Assembly: GCA_022402525.1 (NCBI GenBank)
Contig: JAKRSB010000133.1
Span: 44,220 to 108,219 of the forward strand
Direction: 5' to 3'
Length of the DNA stretch: 64,000 bases
Source: Thermosynechococcaceae cyanobacterium MS004
GTDB lineage: Bacteria; Cyanobacteriota; Cyanobacteriia; Thermosynechococcales; Thermosynechococcaceae
Every line of letters begins with the position of its first letter. Position 1 is the first letter of the stretch. The notes below the pieces were generated by a model. It saw nothing but the letters and a program-made list of their open reading frames with translations. It was not told the origin of the DNA and did no database searches. Below, piece by piece: positions 36,174-45,537 of this stretch. Made by a program: the position numbers and the translations under genes.

Positions 36174-36248
36174 ACCCGCAGCGAGCTGACTGGTGAGATG
36201 TTAGATTGGGATTTGACTACACCGCCGCTAAATTGAGGAAGATTCTTG

Positions 36249-36788
36249 ATGGGGAATAGAATAAAACTGGCCTGCATGGCAATTGCGATCGCCCTTTCTG
36301 GACTCCTGCTGCCCCTGCCCGCCTTTGCTCAGTCCATTTCTGCTCAATCCACCTTTGCTCAATCCTTTAGTGCGCCTCAACCCATGGCATTTTTATCTTT
36401 TTCTGGGACTCGCCCTGTGACCCTAGGCGTTCAAAATGGTCAGCTTGGGGGCTGTCCAAATTCACCTAACTGCGTTTCAAGCCAAGCCCCAGCGTCCGAT
36501 TCAGAGCACAGCATCGCGCCCATTCCCTATACAGGCACGACTCAAGAAGCGATCGCAAAGCTCAAGTCTGTGATCCAGGCACAAGAGCGCACCCAAATTA
36601 TAGAGGCGACCGATAACTATCTGTACGCAGAGTTCAGCAGCAAACTGCTGGGGTTTGTCGATGATGTGGAGTTTTATGCAGATGACAGCGCCAAGGTGAT
36701 TCAGGTGCGGTCTGCCTCTCGTTTAGGACAGTCTGACCTCGGCGTGAATCGTAAGCGTGTCGAAGAAATTCGATCTTTATTTGCCTAA
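36249..36788 (+). CDS. Secreted DUF1499 protein
   Basis: About 179 residues with an N-terminal signal peptide (hydrophobic residues about 8-25, ending PAFAQ). It is followed by a variable Gln/Ser/Phe-rich stretch from short repeats (TCAATCC words). The DUF1499 core contains GGCPNSPNCVSSQA and the pattern YLYAEFSSKLLGFVDDVEFY. Family members are periplasmic or lumenal with no assigned role. Confidence 0.82.
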   Translation: MGNRIKLACMAIAIALSGLLLPLPAFAQSISAQSTFAQSFSAPQPMAFLSFSGTRPVTLGVQNGQLGGCPNSPNCVSSQAPASDSEHSIAPIPYTGTTQEAIAKLKSVIQAQERTQIIEATDNYLYAEFSSKLLGFVDDVEFYADDSAKVIQVRSASRLGQSDLGVNRKRVEEIRSLFA

Positions 36789-36834
36789 ACACCCCTCAAG
36801 CCCTCACTCAAGCAATCATCCCTAGGGTGAGCAT

Positions 36835-37467
36835 CTAGAGCGTGAGCGTGGACGGAACGGAGCGGCCATTGTAGAGGCTCATGGATTTTTCAACACCCTG
36901 CCTTAGCGCCAGCTCCACGGCATCGGCGGCCATCTCCAGCACTTCACTCAGCAGGCGCTGTTCCTGGGGGGCAAAGCGACCCAGAACGTGGGAAATTGTC
37001 TCCTTGGGAATGCCTGAATCGGGCGATCGCCCAATGCCAATGCGCAAACGCGGAAATTCGGACGTCCCCAAATGCGCGATCAGCGACTTCATGCCGTTGT
37101 GGCCGCCTGCCGAACCATTGAGGCGCAGGCGCAGCTTACCAATCGGCAAGTCCATATCGTCATAGAGCACCAGAACCTGAGACGGCGCAAGCTTATACCA
37201 GCCCAGGACTGCTCTGACCGACTGTCCTGACTGATTCATAAAGGTATGGGGCTTGAGTAAATACAGTTTCTGGCCAGCCACCATTCCCTCCGCGCACTCT
37301 CCCTGAAAGCGCTTCTGGTCACTCAGGCTCATACGCCATCGCTGAGCAAGGCCATCCACCAGATCAAATCCAATATTGTGGCGGGTATGAGCATACTTAG
37401 GGCCAGGGTTTCCTAGCCCCACAATTAAACGAATGGGTTCAGGTGGAGTGGGTGCAGACTCTGCCAT
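36835..37467 (-). CDS. pth: Peptidyl-tRNA hydrolase
   Basis: A 210-residue Pth that releases peptides from peptidyl-tRNA. Seen: GLGNPGPKYAHTRHNIGF (catalytic His), KPHTFMNQSG, and YDDMDLPIGKLRLR...GHNGMKS. Five bases downstream of tatA on the same strand, so co-transcribed with it. Confidence 0.95.
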   Translation of the reverse strand: MAESAPTPPEPIRLIVGLGNPGPKYAHTRHNIGFDLVDGLAQRWRMSLSDQKRFQGECAEGMVAGQKLYLLKPHTFMNQSGQSVRAVLGWYKLAPSQVLVLYDDMDLPIGKLRLRLNGSAGGHNGMKSLIAHLGTSEFPRLRIGIGRSPDSGIPKETISHVLGRFAPQEQRLLSEVLEMAADAVELALRQGVEKSMSLYNGRSVPSTLTL

Positions 37468-37472
37468 GGTCG

Positions 37473-37811
37473 TTAAACGTTGGTGGCTTGCGTTGCATCC
37501 ACGGTTGATTCTGCCGGACTGCCTTTCTGGCTGGCTGAATCAAGCGGTGTTGCTTCAACAGCAATAGACTCGACTTGAGTCAGTTGAGCAGGTTCTTCTA
37601 ATCGAGCCTCCATAGGCTTTGCTTCCGGCGTTTCAACCTGAGCTGCGCCACGCTTAATCTCGGCTTCAAATTCCTTGGAAGCATCCTGGAAGCTCTTCAG
37701 CGTTTTTCCCAGGCTGCGGCCAATTTCTGGAAGCTTCTTCGGGCCAAAAACCAGCAGCGCAATGACCAGAATAACGGCCATTTCAGGTAAACCGATGCCA
37801 AAAATGTTCAT
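37473..37811 (-). CDS. tatA: Twin-arginine translocase TatA/E subunit
   Basis: A 112-residue TatA-type protein: one membrane helix at residues 8-20 (MAVILVIALLVFG), the FGPKKLPEIGRSLGK hinge and amphipathic helix, then a variable acidic tail. It forms the protein-conducting part of the Tat export system in cytoplasmic and thylakoid membranes. tatC is not in the window. Confidence 0.93.
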   Translation of the reverse strand: MNIFGIGLPEMAVILVIALLVFGPKKLPEIGRSLGKTLKSFQDASKEFEAEIKRGAAQVETPEAKPMEARLEEPAQLTQVESIAVEATPLDSASQKGSPAESTVDATQATNV

Positions 37812-37972
37812 CGTGTATTTCTCACTAAGTGCGATCGCGACTTTTCAGTCCGCAGGGTCTGTCTATAATAGTTTGCCGCAATAATACCTTGCCGCAATAA
37901 TAGTTTGTCGCAATAGGTTGCTGCAATTACTTTTCCACCACCCATGAATGCCCTAGGCTAGCGCAGATGATC

Positions 37973-38000
37973 AAAAAAAAGTCCCGAAGAAGTTCGGGAC
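37973..38000 (-). terminator. Terminator of psbH
   Basis: On the minus strand GTCCCGAA-CTTC-TTCGGGAC, an 8-bp stem, is followed by a run of T (the A-run 37973-37980 on +). It lies 30 bp past the psbH stop. Confidence 0.88.
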
Positions 38001-38029
38001 GATTTTGAGGCAGCGTGAGAGAAAGCAAG

Positions 38030-38233
38030 CTAATTGGTCAAGCGCGCCCAATCTACATCAACGCCGTCCAAGATTAGCTCTGAATTATAAATCTGGAGAA
38101 TAATCAGTAGAAAAACCAAGAAAAGCGCCATAAAGACAGCCATTACCGGAGTGGTGCCCCACCCTGGCACAACCTTTCCATATTCTGAATTCAAAGGCCT
38201 GAGGATATCACCGAGCCAGGTCCGCTTTGCCAT
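38030..38233 (-). CDS. psbH: Photosystem II protein H
   Basis: A 67-residue PsbH, a single-span thylakoid subunit of photosystem II. It begins [19 protein letters not shown] and has the membrane helix at about residues 28-48 ([17 protein letters not shown]). Divergent from psbN, the arrangement conserved in cyanobacteria and plastids. Confidence 0.97.
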   Translation of the reverse strand: MAKRTWLGDILRPLNSEYGKVVPGWGTTPVMAVFMALFLVFLLIILQIYNSELILDGVDVDWARLTN

Positions 38234-38313
38234 AGGTCACCTGTAATGCCATGCAACAACATGAAGTTTTTTAACTTTCCGTAATATTATAGAGGAAACG
38301 CTGTCACAAAATT

Positions 38314-38454
38314 ATGTCCCTATCTGACCCTGCAACAGTTCTTAGCATTACCATTAGCCTTGCCTTTCTGGCCTTTACAGGCTATGGAATCTACATCGCT
38401 TTTGGGCCGCCCTCAACCCAACTCGACGATCCCTACGATGATCATGAAGACTAG
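38314..38454 (+). CDS. psbN: PsbN, photosystem II assembly factor
   Basis: A 46-residue ORF (ATG 38314, TAG 38452-38454) coding for a one-helix protein. The helix (TVLSITISLAFLAFTGYGIY, residues 8-27) and the tail FGPPSTQLDDPYDDHED match PsbN, an assembly/repair factor of photosystem II rather than a structural subunit. It lies head to head with psbH, as in plastids. Confidence 0.96.
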   Translation: MSLSDPATVLSITISLAFLAFTGYGIYIAFGPPSTQLDDPYDDHED

Positions 38455-38501
38455 ATGGGTTGAGTTTATAAGGACTTTAGCCTGATCGGTACACAGCCTC
38501 C

Positions 38502-39185
38502 ATGATAAAGCCTGGGATAAAGTCTGGCTCTAATCGCTCTGACCCCAACCGAGTTCTGCGACTGATGCCTTTGGCGGTTGGAGGGCTAGGCGGTACGCTG
38601 CTATTTATCAATCGTCTCCTGACGCCGGAGCTGACCAATTCTCAATCCCGCTCTGATGCCCTAGGCGTCATTATTAGTGCGGTTTTGATTCTTGCGGGCC
38701 TGCTCTGGCAGCGGGTACAGCCACGAGCCCCAGATTCGGTTGAACTGGTGGGCGAAGAGGTCTTTGACTTGAGTGCGGATCTGCCGGATGCGCTCAGGCT
38801 GGAGCTGGCTTGGGCTTCCCATAGTTTGCTGACCAACACCGTAACGCGCTCGATTGTGGTGTGGTATGGAGGGCGCACGATTCTGCGGCGGGGCATCATG
38901 GGCGTGCGATCGCAGGTGCAGCCTGGAGCCATTCTAAATCGCGTGGTGGAGACAGAAAAGCCTACCTATCTGGTGGCGCTCAAGCTCTATCCAGGACGCC
39001 TAGAATTTGACTACCTACCAGAAAATACTCAAGGGGTGATTTGTCAGCCCCTAGGGCAAGAGGGCGCTATCGTTTTGGGCGCCAATGCGCCCCGCAGCTA
39101 CACCCACCAGGACGAAGCCTGGATAGCGGCGATCGCTCAAAAACTGACTGCCACTTTAGAGAACCATTGCTCAAAAACTGGGTAA
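38502..39185 (+). CDS. Cofactor assembly of complex C subunit B (CCB2/CCB4-like)
   Basis: A 227-residue protein with two membrane segments (about residues 20-40 and 52-70) and a soluble domain (GGRTILRRGIMG..., PTYLVALKLYPGRLEFDYLPENTQGVICQPLG). This matches the cyanobacterial CCB2/CCB4 family, which attaches haem ci to cytochrome b6. Its 3' end overlaps that of the convergent rfbC by 15 bp. Confidence 0.82.
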   Translation: MIKPGIKSGSNRSDPNRVLRLMPLAVGGLGGTLLFINRLLTPELTNSQSRSDALGVIISAVLILAGLLWQRVQPRAPDSVELVGEEVFDLSADLPDALRLELAWASHSLLTNTVTRSIVVWYGGRTILRRGIMGVRSQVQPGAILNRVVETEKPTYLVALKLYPGRLEFDYLPENTQGVICQPLGQEGAIVLGANAPRSYTHQDEAWIAAIAQKLTATLENHCSKTG

Positions 39186-39722
39186 ATTTTCAGTAGCGTC
39201 AGCAAGCAGTGGCGCATCAGCGTCTTTGGGAGACAGCAGCGGCTCGGAACTAAGGGGCCACTCAATCTGGATAGCCGGGTCATTCCACCGGAGACTATAT
39301 TCATCCCCTGGGGTATAAAAGTCGGTGCACTTGTAGAGAAAATCAGCGGTTTCGCTCAGGACGCAGAAGCCGTGGGCAAAGTTGGGAGGGACATAGAGCT
39401 GTCGATGGTTTTCTCCCGATAGATGCACCCCATGCCACTGCCCAAAGGTTGGAGAACCCTTGCGAATATCCACCGCCACATCAAAGACTTCTCCCTGGGT
39501 CACGCGCACCAGCTTTCCTTGGGGATGTTGAAGCTGATAGTGCAGCCCCCGTAAAGTGCCCTGCTGGGAGTGAGAGTGATTATCTTGGACGAACTTTACC
39601 TGTAACCCTAAATCCCAGTAGCGCTTCTCGTGATAGGACTCGTAAAAGAACCCTCGATCATCGTTAAAGATACGTGTCTCTATGAGAAGCACTCCGGGCA
39701 AGGATGTTTCTAGGAGCTGCAT
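39171..39722 (-). CDS. rfbC: dTDP-4-dehydrorhamnose 3,5-epimerase
   Basis: A 183-residue RfbC cupin epimerase for dTDP-L-rhamnose synthesis. Seen: DDRGFFYESYHEKRYWDLG, catalytic His in LRGLHYQLQHPQGKLVRV, and the tyrosine in KCTDFYTPGDEYSLRWNDP. Other rml genes are not nearby. Confidence 0.93.
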   Translation of the reverse strand: MQLLETSLPGVLLIETRIFNDDRGFFYESYHEKRYWDLGLQVKFVQDNHSHSQQGTLRGLHYQLQHPQGKLVRVTQGEVFDVAVDIRKGSPTFGQWHGVHLSGENHRQLYVPPNFAHGFCVLSETADFLYKCTDFYTPGDEYSLRWNDPAIQIEWPLSSEPLLSPKDADAPLLADATENLPSF

Positions 39723-39835
39723 ATGGCTATGAATCCTGATACTCAGGAGAACTGCTCAAGCCCTTTTGTCTGGACTATTTTGGGCTATGTAGTTCGATCT
39801 AGGCTACTCGGTCTAGTCTATCTAGACCGTTTTAT

Positions 39836-40384
39836 CTAGACCGTTAGAATTTCCTTTTCTTTGGCTGCTAAAAGCTCGTCAATTTTAGCGACGTATTTAT
39901 CGGTTAGCTTCTGCACTTTGTCCTGAAGATCTTTCGACTCATCTTCAGAAATTTCGCTATTTTTGGCTTCCTTCCGGGCGGTATCAATGGCGTCACGGCG
40001 AATATTGCGGACGGATACCTTTCCTTCTTCGGCTAGCTTAGCCGCCATTTTGACGAATTCCTTGCGGCGTTCCTCCGTCAGGGGTGGAATGTTGAGACGA
40101 ATGACGCTGCCATCGTTGTTGGGGACGAGTCCTACGTCGGACTGAGAAATTGCTTTTTCAATGAGTGTCAGGGTATTTCGATCAAAGGGCTGAATGGTAA
40201 TGGTGCTGGCATCGGGGGTGGAAATATTGGCGATCGTCCGAATCGAGGACTCCGCGCCATAGTATTCCACTGTGATCCGATCCAGAAGGGAGGCGTTAGC
40301 GCGTCCAGTCCGGATGGTGTTGAATGATCGCTGAGCGGCTTCGACCGCCTTCTGCATGTGCGCTTCAGTCTCAGCTAATTTCAC
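39836..40384 (-). CDS. frr: Ribosome recycling factor
   Basis: A 182-residue ribosome recycling factor. GTG at 40384 follows GGGAGG with a 5-nt spacer. The protein starts [20 protein letters not shown] and contains [14 protein letters not shown] and the ribosome-binding helices. It splits post-termination ribosomes with EF-G. The start lies inside the end of pyrH (14-bp overlap), so translation is coupled. Confidence 0.95.
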   Translation of the reverse strand: MKLAETEAHMQKAVEAAQRSFNTIRTGRANASLLDRITVEYYGAESSIRTIANISTPDASTITIQPFDRNTLTLIEKAISQSDVGLVPNNDGSVIRLNIPPLTEERRKEFVKMAAKLAEEGKVSVRNIRRDAIDTARKEAKNSEISEDESKDLQDKVQKLTDKYVAKIDELLAAKEKEILTV

Positions 40385-41099
40385 AAGAACCTCCCACAAG
40401 CGTCCCGATAGATTCCCCAGTTAGGGCCCGTTTTATATTATTAGGCACAGACAAATTAAACACCAGAATGGGGATGCTGTTGTCCTTGCAGAGCGCGATC
40501 GCAGTGGTGTCCATGACGCCTAAATCATGGGCCAGCACATGGGCATAGGTCAGGGTATTAAAGCGCTTGGCTTCTGGATGAATTTTAGGATCTGCGTCAT
40601 AGACCCCATCCACTTTGGTTGCCTTCAAAATGACTTCGGCATCAATTTCTGCCGCTCGAAGCGCTGCTGTGGTGTCGGTTGTAAAAAACGGGTTGCCAGA
40701 GCCCGCTCCAAAAATGACGACTCGACCTTTTTCAAGGTGGCGAATGGCCTTTCGGCGAATGTAGGGTTCGGCCACCTGCTGCATGGGAATGGCAGACTGA
40801 ACGCGGGTTGGAACGCCTAGCCGCTCTAGGGCGTCTTGAATGGTCATGGCGTTCATGACCGTGGCAATCATGCCAATGTAGTCTGCTGTCGCCCGATCCA
40901 TTCCGGCAGAAGCACCCTTAACCCCTCTAAAAATGTTGCCGCCACCGACCACTACTGCAATTTGAATGCCTTGCTTGGCAACATCTGCGATTTCACCCGC
41001 AACATGCTGTACGACGGCTGGGTCAATGCCGTAGGGTAGGCTCCCCATGAGGGCTTCACCACTCAGTTTTAACAAGACCCGCTGATACGTTGTCCCCAT
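40371..41099 (-). CDS. pyrH: UMP kinase PyrH
   Basis: A 242-residue hexameric UMP kinase of the amino-acid kinase fold. [12 protein letters not shown] at the start, [11 protein letters not shown] near residue 50, [20 protein letters not shown], and [12 protein letters not shown] are typical. Immediately upstream of frr, whose ribosome-binding site is inside this gene. Confidence 0.95.
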   Translation of the reverse strand: MGTTYQRVLLKLSGEALMGSLPYGIDPAVVQHVAGEIADVAKQGIQIAVVVGGGNIFRGVKGASAGMDRATADYIGMIATVMNAMTIQDALERLGVPTRVQSAIPMQQVAEPYIRRKAIRHLEKGRVVIFGAGSGNPFFTTDTTAALRAAEIDAEVILKATKVDGVYDADPKIHPEAKRFNTLTYAHVLAHDLGVMDTTAIALCKDNSIPILVFNLSVPNNIKRALTGESIGTLVGGSCEIS

Positions 41100-41325
41100 A
41101 CAGCGCTTCTGTCTCGCTCAATTACTTCCAAACTACGATAACAGGTTCGGGCAACTTCGCAACCTTAGGCCAAGAACTTCATGGGTCTTGGCGCAGGTCT
41201 TGGTGCAGGCCTCGGCATGGGTTGTAGTAAGGGTCTGGGATTCGCGTTTCAAACAGGCTTAGAGCGCAAGAGAAGACAAAGTTACAATGAAAAGATATTT
41301 CCCAAAGAGGCTTTACTGAGCAGCC

Positions 41326-42006
41326 ATGTCTTCGTTTGAAAAGCCGATTATTGTTGGGGTGACGGGGGCATCTGGGCTGATTTATGCCGTGCGGACGGTG
41401 AAGTATTTACTTCAGGCCAAGATTCCGGTTGAGCTGGTGGCGTCCAAGGCGACGGCTCAGGTTTGGAAGGCGGAGCAGAATATCCAAATGCCGATGGAGC
41501 CTTCTAAACAAGAGTTTTTTTGGCGAGAGCAGGCGGAGGTCTGGGACGGAAAGCTTACCTGTCATGCGGCCAATAACGTGGGCGCAACGATCGCCAGCGG
41601 TTCTTTTAGAACCTTGGGGATGCTAGTAATTCCCTGCAGTATGAGTACGGTGGGAAAGCTGGCGGCAGGACTCAGCGGAGATTTATTAGAACGGGCCGCA
41701 GATGTTCAGGTCAAGGAAGGACGAAGGCTAGTGGTGGTGCCCAGGGAGACGCCGTTGAGTCTGATTCATTTGCGGAATTTAACCACGCTGGCGGAGGCAG
41801 GTGTCAGAATTGTTCCGGCGATTCCGGCCTGGTATCACCAACCCCAAAGTATTGAGGACTTGGTGGACTTTGTGGTGGCGCGATCGCTGGATCAGTTTGA
41901 ACTCGACTGTGTGCCGCTGCGGCGCTGGGAGGGCGCAGGCGCTCTAGATTTAGCTCCAGATTCAGGAGGGCTAGATTCTAAGGTGAATTCTGCCACTGGG
42001 GGCTGA
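41326..42006 (+). CDS. ubiX: Flavin prenyltransferase UbiX
   Basis: A 226-residue UbiX, making prenylated FMN for UbiD-type decarboxylases (in cyanobacteria, for plastoquinone synthesis). Seen: VGVTGASGLIYAVRT, IPCSMSTVGKLAAGLSGDLL, and VVVPRETPLSLIHLRNL. The C-terminal 25 residues are variable. Its 3' end overlaps that of the cytochrome gene by 29 bp. Confidence 0.93.
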   Translation: MSSFEKPIIVGVTGASGLIYAVRTVKYLLQAKIPVELVASKATAQVWKAEQNIQMPMEPSKQEFFWREQAEVWDGKLTCHAANNVGATIASGSFRTLGMLVIPCSMSTVGKLAAGLSGDLLERAADVQVKEGRRLVVVPRETPLSLIHLRNLTTLAEAGVRIVPAIPAWYHQPQSIEDLVDFVVARSLDQFELDCVPLRRWEGAGALDLAPDSGGLDSKVNSATGG

Positions 42007-42568
42007 GCGTCCGAAAATCAAACTGCGGTGCGCCGATGTGGCAGCTGACACAGGTGCCAACGGTCACAGGTTCGGTAAATTTGACGCGGGGGTGCAGAAT
42101 TCTGAAGTAGCGCGATCGCGCCACGCGATAGGGAACTTGTTCTTCGGGGTTGAGCTGCCGAGAGTTGGTTTGCAGGTATTTCCAGGTGAGGGCGAGGTCT
42201 GGATTCCGCAGCGGGTTCCACGGTACGCCGTAGTGGTTGCTGTCCTGCAAAATAGCTCTCCAGGAGACATCGGGTAAGACTGCGGGCGGCAGACCAACAT
42301 GGCAAGTGGCACACCGCGCGAGGTAGGTTTCTTGAGCAAGCTTTAGATTGGGCGGCACGGTATCAACTGTGCCAATGGAGGCAGCCACGGCTTGGGCTGA
42401 CTGAGGCGAACTGGCGGCAGCCTGAATCTGAGTAACGCCCCATCCACAGAAACTGCTGAGGAGAATCAAAAGCAACAAAACCCAGACAGAGGGTTTTCTG
42501 CGCCGTTGGCGAAGACGTTTGGATGAGGGTCTTGGCCCTTGAGGATGATTCAGCTTAGACCAGTTCAT
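41978..42568 (-). CDS. Dihaem c-type cytochrome
   Basis: About 196 residues from this ATG (an upstream extension to 42667 looks non-conserved). After a basic N-terminus and one membrane/signal segment (residues 28-46), two haem c sites follow: CATCH (86-90) and CVSCH (173-177). Both face the lumen or periplasm. It resembles the dihaem cytochrome c found beside cyanobacterial core genes; electron partners are unknown. 82 bp downstream of the ClC gene and possibly co-transcribed. Confidence 0.8.
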   Translation of the reverse strand: MNWSKLNHPQGPRPSSKRLRQRRRKPSVWVLLLLILLSSFCGWGVTQIQAAASSPQSAQAVAASIGTVDTVPPNLKLAQETYLARCATCHVGLPPAVLPDVSWRAILQDSNHYGVPWNPLRNPDLALTWKYLQTNSRQLNPEEQVPYRVARSRYFRILHPRVKFTEPVTVGTCVSCHIGAPQFDFRTLSPQWQNSP

Positions 42569-42650
42569 AGAGATAGGTTGATAGATTACTTGATGGCTTG
42601 ATGACTTGATGGCGCGATGGATGAAGAAGGGGCCGTGAAGATGACCTGCA

Positions 42651-45323
42651 TTAGAGGGTTGATTCACCCTCCGTCATTGTAGGGGCGCGGACGAGCAAAA
42701 TTGCGCGGTTACTCAGACGGGCGATCGCGCTAGGAATATTGCCCTGGACAACCTGACTAAATAAACTATTGCGGCTGGCACCTAGCACAATGACATCGGG
42801 GTTAAAGATCTCGGCAAAGGCTAAAATCTGCTCTACCGGATCCCCTGTCAGTTCAACGCCTTTCACCAAGCCTTTACAGCGCGGGCCAAGGATTTCGGCA
42901 TAGGCTTGAACCAGCGGGGGAGCGGGGGATGTCTCTGGAGATACCTCTTGCCCTGGGGTATGCACTTGGCAAAGGGTCAGCTCAGTATCGGCTCCGCCAG
43001 CATTGATCAGAGGCGGCAGCAGGCTGAGCGCATGGGAAGCATTCGGGCCGCCGGAGATGGGGACAAGCCAGCGCTTCAAGACCGTATCTTGGGTCAGACC
43101 CTGGGGTTGGGCTGGCCACTTGAACAGCAGCACTGGACTAGCTGCCTGACGCAAAATTACGTCAACGGTGTTCCCAAAAAAGCGATCGCTGGCGGGGGTA
43201 TGCCCTTGCCAGCCCATGAGAATGAGGTCGATGTGGCGCTGCTTTTCAACTTCTAAAATCGCCTGGGCGACATCGTGGGCGGCGCGGATTTGGGTATGAA
43301 CCGCCACTTGATTGCGGAGGCCATAACGGGCGGCTTTTTGGAGGAGTTTACGGCTTTTAAGGGTATTGATGTGGATTTCAGAGGGCTGGCGGTTGCGCGG
43401 GATCTGGATGATTTGGACACATTCCAGCTCAAAATTGCGATCGCGCGCTAGGGCAACGGCCAACTTCAGCAAAACCGCTGCTGTTTCTGGATTGGCTAAG
43501 GGCAGCAGTATTCGGCCTTGCCCCAAGGCAGGGCTTTGGGTTTGGTATACCCCATAGGAGGGGTCAGGAAAGGCGCTCAAATGGTGGCTGGCACCGCTAA
43601 TTTCTAAAGACTCTGCCCGAATAATATCTGCTCGCGTAATAATGCCCACCAGTCGCTTGCCTTCCACCACGGGCAAACGGCTAATTTCAAATCGATTCAG
43701 GGTATAGAGCACGGCCGACAGCGTATCCGTGGCGGAAACCGTCACGGGCTGCGCCGTCATCACCTCTTGGATAGTGGCATTTTCTGAAAGGGGCGTAGAC
43801 TTGGTCAGGTCAGTCTGGGTCAAAATGCCCACAAGACGGCCCTGATCCAGTACCGGAAATCCTCGATGGTGCGATCGCGCAAAGGTTTTGATGGCCTGCT
43901 GTAGCGGCAAGTCACTGGAGAGCGTTTCGACCCGTCGCTGCATAATGTCGTCGGCGGTTAGGCGATCGAGCATACTTTGAGCGCGGGGCTCGTTTGTAGG
44001 GCTAAGCTCAATCCCTTGACGCTTCAGCAAAAGGCTATAGAGAGAACCAGGACTTAATTTTTCAGCCACCCAGTAAGCCACCACCGAACTAATCATCAGC
44101 GGCAACACCAGGTTAAAGTCGGTCGTGATCTCAAAAATGATGACAATTCCCGTAAAGGGCACGCGGCTGACCGCTCCAAAAAACGCCCCCATCCCCACCA
44201 GCGCATAGGTCACAGGGGAACCCGCCGAGAGCAGAAAAACCTGGAAAATACCCACCAACTTCCCTAAAGACGCGCCCAACACCAGGCTAGGCGCAAACAC
44301 CCCTCCCGGTGCCCCTGACCCAAAGGCCAGCAGCGCCAACACAAACTGGAGCATAAAAACCAAAGCCGCCAGCCGCCAGTCCGTTTCGCCCCCGCTGACC
44401 AGCAGCCGCAGCCCCGCCTGATTTTGAAAAGAGGGGGGCAATAGCCCTAAAAGCGTGCCGCTCACCAGTCCAGCTAAGGACATGCGCCAAGCAATACCAA
44501 TGGGCAGCAATCGCTGCGAGAGATCCAGACTGCGAATTAGCCCTTGATTAAAAAGGCCACCCCAAAAACCAGCCAGAGACCCCAGCAAAATATAAAACGG
44601 AATTTCTGTAACTGAGAAGCTATTCTGGCTTGCGATTTGGGATAGGTTGGCGACGAGGCTTTGCCCCCCCAACACCCGCGCCACCACCGCTCCAATAAAG
44701 GAAGACAAGATCGCTGTGCCCAGAGTCAAGCCCGACAAATCTCGCAGCAGCTCTTCAACGATAAACAGCACGCCCGTTAAGGGCGCGTTAAAGCCTGCCG
44801 CGAGTCCGGCACCTGCACCTGCCGCAATCATTTGTTTACGATGGCTGGGGGCAGTGGGTAGCCAGTAGCTAAGCTGAGCGGCCAGAGCCGCACCAATCTG
44901 CACGGTTGGCCCTTGTCGCCCTAGGCTTAACCCTGACCCTAGGGCTAAGATGCCGCTGATGAGCTTTACCCAGGCAACCTGCCCATTGAGTCGAACGGGA
45001 AACTGTCCCAGGGCCGCTTTTACCTGGGGAATGCCGCTGCCGCTGGCCTCTGGGGCAAATCGCTCAATCAAAAATCCGGCGGCAAACCCACCGGCTGCGC
45101 CAATGCAGGCCAAAATCACGATGGGCGGGGTGTGGGAAGACCCTAAAATGGGCGGCGCATTAGCCGCCCAAAACAGACGCCAACCCCCTAGCCAGCCAAT
45201 ACCCTGCTGCAGCAAGACCGCTGCTAACCCAGAAATAAGACCAATAAGACAGGCTTCAATGAGCGTCAGGCGTTGGGGCTGAAGCCATCGGCGAACCCGT
45301 TCTGGGAAGGCAGCAAGCGACAT
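42651..45323 (-). CDS. ClC chloride channel/transporter with CBS and USP domains
   Basis: An 890-residue fusion. The ClC membrane domain (residues 20-440) has GSGIPQVKAAL, LGRQGPTVQIG and GSGAPGGVFAPSL. A CBS pair (about 455-580) and two universal-stress-protein-like domains (about 610-745 and 760-885) follow. The external gating glutamate of ClC exchangers (GREGP) is Gln here, Q137 (codon 44913-44915). The internal tyrosine position reads Phe (TDFNLVLP). The 'proton' glutamate is kept in LFIVEELL. This suggests channel-like or altered Cl-/H+ coupling, with control by nucleotides via CBS/USP. That is inference. Confidence 0.9.
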   Translation of the reverse strand: MSLAAFPERVRRWLQPQRLTLIEACLIGLISGLAAVLLQQGIGWLGGWRLFWAANAPPILGSSHTPPIVILACIGAAGGFAAGFLIERFAPEASGSGIPQVKAALGQFPVRLNGQVAWVKLISGILALGSGLSLGRQGPTVQIGAALAAQLSYWLPTAPSHRKQMIAAGAGAGLAAGFNAPLTGVLFIVEELLRDLSGLTLGTAILSSFIGAVVARVLGGQSLVANLSQIASQNSFSVTEIPFYILLGSLAGFWGGLFNQGLIRSLDLSQRLLPIGIAWRMSLAGLVSGTLLGLLPPSFQNQAGLRLLVSGGETDWRLAALVFMLQFVLALLAFGSGAPGGVFAPSLVLGASLGKLVGIFQVFLLSAGSPVTYALVGMGAFFGAVSRVPFTGIVIIFEITTDFNLVLPLMISSVVAYWVAEKLSPGSLYSLLLKRQGIELSPTNEPRAQSMLDRLTADDIMQRRVETLSSDLPLQQAIKTFARSHHRGFPVLDQGRLVGILTQTDLTKSTPLSENATIQEVMTAQPVTVSATDTLSAVLYTLNRFEISRLPVVEGKRLVGIITRADIIRAESLEISGASHHLSAFPDPSYGVYQTQSPALGQGRILLPLANPETAAVLLKLAVALARDRNFELECVQIIQIPRNRQPSEIHINTLKSRKLLQKAARYGLRNQVAVHTQIRAAHDVAQAILEVEKQRHIDLILMGWQGHTPASDRFFGNTVDVILRQAASPVLLFKWPAQPQGLTQDTVLKRWLVPISGGPNASHALSLLPPLINAGGADTELTLCQVHTPGQEVSPETSPAPPLVQAYAEILGPRCKGLVKGVELTGDPVEQILAFAEIFNPDVIVLGASRNSLFSQVVQGNIPSAIARLSNRAILLVRAPTMTEGESTL

Positions 45324-45395
45324 GACAGATTTAGGTAGAACCAGGCAAACAGCACAGGCGACAAGCTTCGAGAAAAACTTGATTCTCTTCGCACC

Positions 45396-45447
45396 CCAGA
45401 ATACTAATGCATTCCAGAATCTAATGCATTCCAGAATCTCATGTATT
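45396..45447. repeat. 17-bp tandem repeat, 3 copies
   Basis: CCAGAATCTAATGCATT-like units (first 18 bp, then 17 and 17), between the ClC gene and the 8-oxoguanine deaminase gene. Confidence 0.88.
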
Positions 45448-45537
45448 CCAGAGCTGTAGCCTGTCCTCGACTTAATCTTTTGCTTCTATCCTAGCGGGAG
45501 AGGCGATCTCCCCTTGCGTTCCCTCTCCTGTTTTTTC

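Noticed and set aside
45490..45537. GGAGAGG/CCTCTCC hairpin with T-run after the 8-oxoguanine deaminase gene
   Set aside because: The T-run is on the + strand while the neighbouring genes are on the minus strand, and the stem is imperfect.
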